DNA from: Pirellulales bacterium
GTDB lineage: Bacteria > Planctomycetota > Planctomycetia > Pirellulales > UBA1268
DNA length: 37,971 nt
Assembly: GCA_016776925.1 (NCBI GenBank)
Contig: JADHSL010000017.1
Span: 1-37,971 of the forward strand
Direction: 5' to 3'
This document shows, piece after piece, positions 32,250 through 37,971 of this stretch. Under the pieces are notes generated by a model. The model did not search any database. It saw nothing but the letters and a program-made list of their open reading frames with translations, and was not told where the DNA came from. Numbering within the stretch: position 1 is the stretch's first letter; every line of letters begins with the position of its first letter. Made by a program: the position numbers and the translations under genes.

Positions 32250-32657
32250 CCGTGACTCCATGAGACCTAAACTTTTTCAGGCCAGTAATTTGCACTCGTA
32301 GTGTCTGGTGAGCACTCAGTCCGCCAGTGACATCCTTGTCATTGGGAAAACAAACCAACTCACCAAAAACCAGACGGTGGGATAGTGGCGGCGGCATGGG
32401 GCCGCGGACAAGAGCATTTTTCTCATAACGGCCTAAAAACGGAACGTGAGGCAATTCGGGTAGGGTACGGAAATCGGGGTTCCTATAGCCTGATACGCAA
32501 GCTAGTCTGCCCACGTACTGAAGTACCTCGCACAATGGCTTTTCTTGAATTCAGCATTCGTTTTAGACTATCATTTCGTGGATTCGATCAATGCAGCCCA
32601 CGAAGCGGCACGGTATCGAGCTACCACCATCCTGTGCTCTTTCGCTCATAAGGCATC
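32250..32657. other. Divergent intergenic region before metG
   Basis: About 400 bases without a supported gene between the divergent protease-fusion gene and metG. It holds a GC-rich inverted repeat (GCGGC 32388-32392 / GCCGC 32401-32405) and a possible metG promoter at 32545-32574. Open frames on both strands (32206-32535 minus, 32385-32651 plus) lack ribosome sites and protein-like composition. Confidence 0.45.
32545..32574 (+). promoter_or_regulatory. Possible sigma-70-type promoter of metG
   Basis: TTGAAT (32545-32550) and TATCAT (32569-32574) are spaced by 18 bases, about 85 bases before the metG start. Both boxes match the consensus at four or five of six positions. Position and spacing fit, but such matches arise by chance. 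Confidence 0.3.
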
Positions 32658-34757
32658 ATGCCCAAAACCCGCCGAATCCTGATTACTTCGGCTCTCCCGT
32701 ACGCCAACGGTCATATTCATCTTGGGCATCTAGTCGAATATATCCAGACAGATATCTTCGCACGATTCCAACGACTTCGTGGGAATCAAGCGGTTTACCT
32801 GTGTGCTGACGACACGCATGGTACAGCCATCATGATCAGAGCGCAGACCGAAGGACGTACTGAACACGACCTCATCGCTTCAATGCGAGATGCCCATTTG
32901 GCTGACTTCGAAGGCTTCGACATCACCTTTGATCATTATGGATCTACCGACAGTGAAGAAAATCGTTCGTTGTGTAGCCACATCTGGCAATCTCTTCGAA
33001 AGCACGATTTAATTGTTCAGCGAGAGGTGAGTCAGCTCTTCGATCTCAAAGCCGGCATATTTCTTGCCGATAGATTTGTTCAAGGTAGTTGTCCTCGGTG
33101 CCACGCTCCTGATCAATATGGCGATTCATGTGAAACCTGTGGCGCAACATACTCGCCCGCCGAACTCATAAACCCTGTCAGCACTCTCTCTGGCACAACA
33201 CCTGAGATACGAAAAGCGGAGCACCTCTTTGTCACGCTGGAAAGCCTCCGGCCTTTCCTCACGAAATGGACACAGGAATCTGGATCCCTTGATCCGAAAA
33301 TCTCAAATTATCTTGCAGGGCATTTTCTTAATGAGCCTCTGCGCGACTGGGACATTTCACGTCCATCTCCGTATTTTGGTTTTGAAATTCCAGATGCGCC
33401 TGGCCATTATTGGTATGTCTGGTTCGATGCACCTATTGGCTATATTGCCACCACCGAACAATGGGCCACAAAACATGGCGGGTCATTTGCTGACTGGTGG
33501 TGCTCAGGTGATACAAACCAGCCCAATGCAGAAATTCACCATTTCATTGGAAAAGACATCACCTACTTTCACACACTGTTCTGGCCAGCAATGCTCAAAA
33601 TTGCAGATATGAACCTGCCAACAAAGGTTCGTGTCCATGGTTTTCTGACTGTGAATGGTCAAAAAATGTCGAAAAGTCGTGGCACATTCCTCTTGGCTCG
33701 TACGTATCTTGACCACCTGAATCCAGCAGCTCTGCGGTACTACTACGCAACAAAGCTTTCGGGTGGCATTGATGATATTGATCTCAATCTTGAAGAATTT
33801 ACCACGAAGGTAAACACCGACTTAATTGGAAAGCTTGTCAACCTTGCAAGCCGCACAGCCCGATGGCTCAAAAAAACGGGTCTCTCTTCTTCATATCCAA
33901 ATGATGGTGGTCTTTTTGCCAAAGCAGCCACTGATGGTGAAGCAATAGCTGCTGCCTACGAATCATGTGACTTTGCACGAGCAATGCGGATCATCATGCA
34001 GGCTGCAGATAGAGCAAACCAGTATGTTGATAATGAACAACCTTGGAAACTGGCCAAACAGGGTCCCCAAGAGCAACAAAGATTACAGGATGTTGCCAGT
34101 GTCTCGCTCAATCTATTCCGCCAATTAGTCGTTTATCTGACCCCGGTTCTTCCCAAATTAGCAGACGATGTTGCTGAACTTGTTGGAGACCCCATAACAG
34201 ATTGGCAGCAATCACAAACTCCACTGGAAAATCTGCCAGTTGCTACCTTCCGACCATTGATGCAACGAATTGAATCTTCACAAATTGATGCGATTCTTGC
34301 TGACTCAAATGCCTTATCATCCACCCCACAAGGATCTACTGTGTCTGAAACATCACCTATCAAATCAGAGCCGGGTGCCCTTCCTGAAGATTCTACAGAA
34401 CCTCTTGAATCAGACGCTCTTGCAGAAACATGCACTATCGATGATTTTGCCAAAGTCGACTTACGGGTTGCTCGAGTCGTCAATGCCGAAGAAGTCCCAG
34501 AAGCCCGTAAGCTCCTGAAGCTTACAGTGTCACTCGGCGGTGACGACCGTCGTACAATTTTTGCTGGTATCAAAAAATTTCATCGTCCCGAAGATCTTCA
34601 CGGACGACTTGTTGTCATTGTTGCCAATCTCGCTCCCCGACAAATGAAGTTTGGCCTCAGCGAGGGTATGGTCGTTGCTGCAAGTGGAGCAGGAGCCGAC
34701 GGTGTCTACCTCCTTTCGCCCGATAGCGGAGCGATGCCTGGCATGCGTCTTGGATAA
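32658..34757 (+). CDS. metG: Methionyl-tRNA synthetase with C-terminal tRNA-binding domain
   Basis: A 699-residue class I synthetase that charges tRNA-Met. The HIGH-type motif is GHIHLGH (18-24) and the second signature is [10 protein letters not shown] (about 335-344). A zinc knuckle of the MetG1 type is [21 protein letters not shown]-like at about 146-166 (four cysteines). The anticodon-binding helical domain follows. After a Ser/Glu-rich linker (about 555-590) comes a C-terminal OB-fold tRNA-binding domain ([38 protein letters not shown]) used for dimerisation and tRNA binding. Length is normal for this two-domain form. AAGG lies seven bases upstream of ATG 32658. It is followed by a stress-protein gene after about 180 bases. 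Confidence 0.97.
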   Translation: MPKTRRILITSALPYANGHIHLGHLVEYIQTDIFARFQRLRGNQAVYLCADDTHGTAIMIRAQTEGRTEHDLIASMRDAHLADFEGFDITFDHYGSTDSEENRSLCSHIWQSLRKHDLIVQREVSQLFDLKAGIFLADRFVQGSCPRCHAPDQYGDSCETCGATYSPAELINPVSTLSGTTPEIRKAEHLFVTLESLRPFLTKWTQESGSLDPKISNYLAGHFLNEPLRDWDISRPSPYFGFEIPDAPGHYWYVWFDAPIGYIATTEQWATKHGGSFADWWCSGDTNQPNAEIHHFIGKDITYFHTLFWPAMLKIADMNLPTKVRVHGFLTVNGQKMSKSRGTFLLARTYLDHLNPAALRYYYATKLSGGIDDIDLNLEEFTTKVNTDLIGKLVNLASRTARWLKKTGLSSSYPNDGGLFAKAATDGEAIAAAYESCDFARAMRIIMQAADRANQYVDNEQPWKLAKQGPQEQQRLQDVASVSLNLFRQLVVYLTPVLPKLADDVAELVGDPITDWQQSQTPLENLPVATFRPLMQRIESSQIDAILADSNALSSTPQGSTVSETSPIKSEPGALPEDSTEPLESDALAETCTIDDFAKVDLRVARVVNAEEVPEARKLLKLTVSLGGDDRRTIFAGIKKFHRPEDLHGRLVVIVANLAPRQMKFGLSEGMVVAASGAGADGVYLLSPDSGAMPGMRLG

Positions 34758-34804
34758 CTCCGTAGTCGCAAGACATCAATCTTTATGTAAAAAACACTTC
34801 GTCA

Positions 34805-34818
34805 CTCACATTTGTGAG
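34805..34818. repeat. Inverted repeat CTCACA-TT-TGTGAG downstream of metG
   Basis: Perfect six-base arms with a two-base centre, 48 bases after the metG stop and 123 bases before the universal stress gene. There is no T run. It could be an operator for the stress gene or a weak hairpin. Confidence 0.3.
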
Positions 34819-34940
34819 CATACAAAACTTGCCTGCTTGAAAACGAACAGATGAATAGCTTCCTCTTTTCGTGTGGCAAAGGATATCATGAGAATGGGGG
34901 TTCAGTGAGCAGACATATTCATAAACCACTGAGGTGAGTC

Positions 34941-35384
34941 ATGAGTGTAAAAAAAATTCTCTTCCCGACAGACTTTTCAACTGCCAGTGATGCAGCACTT
35001 GTCCATGCCGAAAATCTTGCCAAACAGTCTTCTGCGAACCTCATCATTCTCCATATCGAAGAACCACCACTTGCCTACGGTGGTGGTGAACTCTACTACG
35101 GGCTTCCCGAGCCAAGTTCCGAACGCATACTCGAAATGCTGCAGAACGTATGCCCATCCAACCCTGAACTTACTTTTGAACATCGCCTTATTATCGGAGA
35201 TCCGGCAACAGAGATTGTTCGCATTGCCGAGGAGGAAAGAGCTGAACTTATCGTGCTCGGAACACATGGCCGCACAGGACTCAGTCGAATTTTGATGGGG
35301 AGTGTGGCCGAAGCCGTTATGCGGCATGCGCCTTGTCCCGTGCTGATCTATCGCCAAGATGCTGGTAAACTCTCAACGAAGTAA
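34941..35384 (+). CDS. Universal stress protein (UspA family)
   Basis: A 147-residue single-domain Usp protein, usually a cytoplasmic dimer. It starts MSVKKILFPTDFSTASDAAL with the family's strand and D/S pattern. The ATP-binding signature G-x2-G-x9-G-S/T is visible as LGTHGRTGLSRILMGSVAE, so it should belong to the nucleotide-binding (MJ0577-like) subgroup. The end PCPVLIYR is typical. The start at 34941 is supported by GAGGTG seven bases upstream. It lies between metG and an EpmA-like gene, with gaps of about 180 and 45 bases. The stimulus cannot be inferred. Confidence 0.93.
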   Translation: MSVKKILFPTDFSTASDAALVHAENLAKQSSANLIILHIEEPPLAYGGGELYYGLPEPSSERILEMLQNVCPSNPELTFEHRLIIGDPATEIVRIAEEERAELIVLGTHGRTGLSRILMGSVAEAVMRHAPCPVLIYRQDAGKLSTK

Positions 35385-35428
35385 CTCGTTTCCGAGCAGC
35401 CTCTTACATCGCAAACAATAGATTCTTC

Positions 35429-36373
35429 ATGTCTGTTCGCCCACTTCTTCAACGCCAAGCCAGGGTTCGTTCTCTGATCCGTCATCGCCTCGAGAGTCGA
35501 GGTTTCCTGGAAGTTGACACGCCAATTGTTGCGAGTGAATTACTACCAGAGGTCTCGATTGACCCTTACACGGTCATGCATGGGAACGAAAAAAAATTCC
35601 TGCCGACCAGTCCAGAACCTCACATGAAGCGATTGCTTGCAGAAGATTCGGGGTCGATTTTTCAGTTTGCACATTGCTTTCGAAGAGACGAGCGAGGGCC
35701 ATATCATGATACTGAATTCACCATGCTCGAATGGTACGAACCCGGGGCAGATCTAACTTCAACTGCTGAATTAATCACACTGCTCTTGCATGATTCGCTC
35801 CATACCAATGGACTTCAAAGACTATCCTGCAGGGAGGCATTCATTCAGCATGCCGGCATAGACCCGATGACGGCCAGTGTTGGTGCCTTCGTGCAGGCAT
35901 CTCATTTTCATGACGTTGGAATACCAGACAGCATTTCTAGCCTTCCTGAAGAACAGCAGTGGAGCCTCGTATTTGAACTCTTACTTTCCGAGATCGTTTC
36001 TCCACAGCTTGGAACTCCTCAACCAACCATGCTTGAATTCTGGCCTGCGAGTGAGTCTGCATTCGCGCAATTGGACTCAACAGACAAACAGGTGTCACTT
36101 CGCTTTGAGGTTTTCGTTGCCGGCATTGAACTTATGAATGGGTGGCAGGAAGAGACCTGCTCTTCAACTATTCAAAATCGACTCGAAAAGACAAACATCA
36201 TTCGGACTTCATTTGAAAAACAAAAGCTACCTCTCCCAAATAGATTACTTGCCGTGCACGATAATATGCCGGAAGGTGTTGGGGTTGCCCTTGGATTCGA
36301 TCGTCTCGTGATGTTAGCGTCTGGGGCCGATTCAATCGATGCCGTCCGTTACTTCAATTCAGACAATTCCTGA
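35429..36373 (+). CDS. epmA: EpmA/GenX/PoxA-like lysyl-tRNA-synthetase paralogue (EF-P lysyltransferase)
   Basis: A 314-residue class II synthetase catalytic core without an anticodon-binding domain, as in EpmA, which attaches beta-lysine to elongation factor P. Motif 2 and the neighbouring block read PTSPEPHMKRLLAEDSG, IFQFAHCFRRDERG and TEFTMLEWYEPG. The lysine-site segment is VFVAGIELMNGWQEE, and motif 3 is GVGVALGFDRLVML. Length and domain content fit EpmA (about 325 residues). No efp or epmB (lysine 2,3-aminomutase) gene is in the window, so the substrate is inferred from the family. It starts 44 bases after the universal stress gene and has no clear ribosome site. Confidence 0.88.
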   Translation: MSVRPLLQRQARVRSLIRHRLESRGFLEVDTPIVASELLPEVSIDPYTVMHGNEKKFLPTSPEPHMKRLLAEDSGSIFQFAHCFRRDERGPYHDTEFTMLEWYEPGADLTSTAELITLLLHDSLHTNGLQRLSCREAFIQHAGIDPMTASVGAFVQASHFHDVGIPDSISSLPEEQQWSLVFELLLSEIVSPQLGTPQPTMLEFWPASESAFAQLDSTDKQVSLRFEVFVAGIELMNGWQEETCSSTIQNRLEKTNIIRTSFEKQKLPLPNRLLAVHDNMPEGVGVALGFDRLVMLASGADSIDAVRYFNSDNS

Positions 36374-36376
36374 TTT

Positions 36377-36391
36377 CATGCAGGAAGCATG
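36377..36391. terminator. Hairpin CATGC-AGGAA-GCATG after epmA
   Basis: A five-base stem with a five-base loop directly after the epmA stop, followed by TCTTTC on the plus strand, between convergent genes. The stem is short and the T run poor, so this is only a possible terminator. Confidence 0.25.
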
Positions 36392-36408
36392 TCTTTCGAT
36401 GAGAGCAT

Positions 36409-37149
36409 CTACTCTGACGGATCAACCCTGATGATTTGCCATATTTCAACGTTCTGAAATCCAGCCGCATCTTTACCTACTTCGGGCTCCTCTTGAGTCT
36501 TCTGATTCAACCAAAGATCAACGGTGAGTGGTAATGCATCTTCTGGATTTTGCTTGCATTCATTGACGTCTACAGTCACATGTAACGATCCTTGGAATTG
36601 CTGATCGCCGCGAACTATATCGGAAATTGTAATTTTGTTACATGCTGCAAGCGAACGGACAGCAGGCAATTCCTGTAACGCCTTGATCTCAGATAACTTC
36701 CTGCTTTCTACAGAATCATGTTGATGTCCATCATGATCTGGATCATCAAACTCCACTTCTTCTGATGGAAGAAGTCCTGGTGCACAAAACCCATGAACGA
36801 CGTCCCACTCTCCTGCCCGGATCGCCTGGTGCCATTGGACGACCGTTTCACGAGCACGACTGTGGTCAATCCACGCGTTTACTGAAAAAACAGTGAAGGA
36901 TTGCACCCCAAAGCCTACAGATAAAGCTAAGCCGATCAGGGCAATGCCTCGACCAGCTTTATGCGACCTTCCGACTGCAGTATCCCTAATCGCTGCAATT
37001 GACAGACCACCCGCAAGAATTGGAATCACCCATAACACCTGACTCATTAATGCCAAAACTGAACAACATCCAGCAACAACGGCAAATACCGCAAGCGTAC
37101 TTATCGGACGATATTCTTCAATCCTGTCTTCAGCTTGACTAACACTCAC
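36409..37149 (-). CDS. DUF4190-like membrane protein with an extracytoplasmic domain, unknown function
   Basis: A 246-residue protein from GTG 37149 (GAGGA eight bases upstream; another in-frame GTG at 37164 would add five residues). Residues about 15-90 hold three hydrophobic helices with the DUF4190-type pattern ending SHKAGRGIALIGLALSVGFG. The rest is a soluble domain with WHQAIRAGEWDVVHGFCAPG, an acidic His/Asp patch (DDPDHDGHQHD) and a beta-rich end (LHVTVDVNEC, IWQIIRVDPSE). This resembles a lipoprotein-type NTF2-like or 'DUF4878-like' domain only loosely. It is 24 bases downstream of the GspE-like pseudo-ATPase gene on the same strand and converges with epmA. Confidence 0.65.
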   Translation of the reverse strand: MSVSQAEDRIEEYRPISTLAVFAVVAGCCSVLALMSQVLWVIPILAGGLSIAAIRDTAVGRSHKAGRGIALIGLALSVGFGVQSFTVFSVNAWIDHSRARETVVQWHQAIRAGEWDVVHGFCAPGLLPSEEVEFDDPDHDGHQHDSVESRKLSEIKALQELPAVRSLAACNKITISDIVRGDQQFQGSLHVTVDVNECKQNPEDALPLTVDLWLNQKTQEEPEVGKDAAGFQNVEIWQIIRVDPSE

Positions 37150-37173
37150 GGCTCTTATCCTCACTGGTTCAGA

Positions 37174-37971
37174 TCAAGCCTTAGATCTGGGCCTTCGCGT
37201 CTGCGATTTCTTTTTCGATGAAAAAATTCGTTGCATCTCTTCTAGTGACGTAACACCGTTGAGCACCAAATCCATGCCCTGATCTCGTGCGGAGATGTAG
37301 CCATCTTTGCTTGCTGCTTTTTTCATCGTCGCAGCATCTACTCCCTTCGCAACTCCTTTACGAAGAGTTACACCTGAAGCCAGCTCAAATGCACCGATTC
37401 TGCCAACGTACCCGCGACCAAAACAGAAACGGCAACCACCGTACTCTGAGACTGCACGAATGTGGGGAACGTCTTCTGTTGACTTTCCAAATTTTTCAAG
37501 AAGTGGAAGAGGAGTCTCTTGATGATTAGCACACTTTGGACATAATTTGCGAACCAACTTTTGCGAGACCGATCCAACAAGGCACTTCGCGAGATCACCT
37601 GGCACAATACCAAGATCAATAATCTTGGATATCGCATCGATGCTGTCTTCAGCCGGAACACTGACAATCACCATTTTGTCTTCGAGCGCTCGCTGAACAA
37701 GTTCGTGCGCAAAGGCTGGATCTCTTAAGTTACGGGTAACAAATCCACTCGGATATGAGAGCATGGCCCTCTCGATTGCCTGATTTGGTCCCTCGCCTGA
37801 TTCTGCATCATACTTCTGTATTTTAACGTTTTGGATCTCTGTGTTGTTTTCATTTTTTTCCTCGATGGAAACAAAGTCTCGCATCAGCCGATCTCCAGCT
37901 GTCACCGTCATGTCAAAAAGGGTAGAGAGGCCATTGCCTTTTGACGCTGAGACAATAAACAAACCATGTTT
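37174..37971 (-). CDS. GspE/PilB-like type II/IV secretion pseudo-ATPase, C-terminal part
   Basis: The gene enters from the right edge; 265 residues are in the window. The order matches the C-terminal half of GspE/PilB, but every ATPase motif seen is eroded. The P-loop site reads HGLFIVSASKGNGLSTLFDM, with no GKS/T lysine. The Walker B region is YPSGFVTRNLRD instead of DPDxxxxGExRD, and the His box is IVSVPAEDS instead of TLHTND. The zinc tetracysteine is kept (KLCPKCANH ... GGCRFCFGRGYVGR), as is the IGAFEL block. Planctomycetes carry such GspE-like proteins, and this appears to be one. It probably assists a secretion or pilus complex rather than hydrolysing ATP. The C-terminus is a basic KKKSQTRRPRSKA tail. 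Confidence 0.82.
   Translation of the reverse strand, partial: KHGLFIVSASKGNGLSTLFDMTVTAGDRLMRDFVSIEEKNENNTEIQNVKIQKYDAESGEGPNQAIERAMLSYPSGFVTRNLRDPAFAHELVQRALEDKMVIVSVPAEDSIDAISKIIDLGIVPGDLAKCLVGSVSQKLVRKLCPKCANHQETPLPLLEKFGKSTEDVPHIRAVSEYGGCRFCFGRGYVGRIGAFELASGVTLRKGVAKGVDAATMKKAASKDGYISARDQGMDLVLNGVTSLEEMQRIFSSKKKSQTRRPRSKA

Noticed and set aside
32388-32405. GC-rich inverted repeat GCGGC/GCCGC considered as a terminator or riboswitch stem
   Set aside because: Five-base stem with no T run and no recognisable riboswitch core; kept only as a note in the intergenic description.
32206-32651. Open frames of 109 codons (minus) and 88 codons (plus) between the protease-fusion gene and metG
   Set aside because: No ribosome sites, no signal peptide or domain-like pattern, and one overlaps the start of the protease-fusion gene. 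Treated as noncoding.
1-37971. tRNA, rRNA, CRISPR, insertion sequence, prophage or defence-system genes
   Set aside because: Reading the intergenic regions and the protein set gave no T-loop motifs, no regularly spaced direct repeats, no transposase or integrase motifs, and no known defence genes.

Overview
The window reads as a chromosomal segment of a planctomycete, most likely a Pirellulales-like, probably uncultured lineage. This is an inference from gene content. The pointers are the N-terminus of a PSCyt1-type 'planctomycete cytochrome c' protein with a CYECH haem motif, a GspE-like protein with eroded ATPase motifs, several small secreted Tyr/Pro- or Cys-rich proteins, many long lineage-specific unknowns, weak or absent Shine-Dalgarno sites at many starts, and moderate GC. 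I see no tRNA, rRNA, CRISPR array, insertion sequence, phage gene or origin. Genes sit on both strands in short operons.

Layout: 1-1330, three minus-strand exported proteins. 1688-3850, a bacterial topoisomerase VI B subunit with no A subunit in the window. 3948-4643, an exported coiled-coil protein. 4763-7837, a plus-strand run of an RlmI-like methyltransferase, a SpoU/TrmH methyltransferase and an unknown protein. 7871-12838, a Cys-rich secreted protein, glycogen synthase, a CBM9-like protein and a DinG-type helicase. 12978-17917, argH, then an exported helical-repeat protein with an internal degenerate receiver domain, overlapping a receiver-less sigma-54 activator. 17988-23834, a tightly coupled minus-strand operon: a 1361-residue unknown, a LipB/LplA-like protein lacking the family's catalytic Lys and Cys, then lipoyl synthase LipA. 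24083-25501, an exported PQQ-type propeller. 25514-29611, a minus-strand cluster: QC-like M28 peptidase, lipoyl-domain-like protein without its acceptor lysine, apolipoprotein N-acyltransferase Lnt, a membrane-anchored coiled-coil protein and a 47-residue membrane protein. 29922-32249, a thioredoxin/serine-protease fusion and a histidine phosphatase. 32658-36373, metG, a universal stress protein and an EpmA-like ligase. 36409-37971, a DUF4190-like membrane protein and the C-terminal part of a GspE-like pseudo-ATPase.

The least explained content is: (i) the topo VI B subunit with a second H2TH-like segment inserted in its transducer domain; (ii) the unknown/LipB-like/LipA operon, together with a lysine-less lipoyl-like domain encoded near lnt; and (iii) the exported pseudo-receiver protein translationally overlapping a sigma-54 activator that has no input domain. 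Housekeeping genes (metG, argH, glgA, lnt, lipA, dinG) look intact apart from one substituted Fe-S ligand in the helicase. The first gene shows a probable one-base frameshift at a six-A homopolymer.
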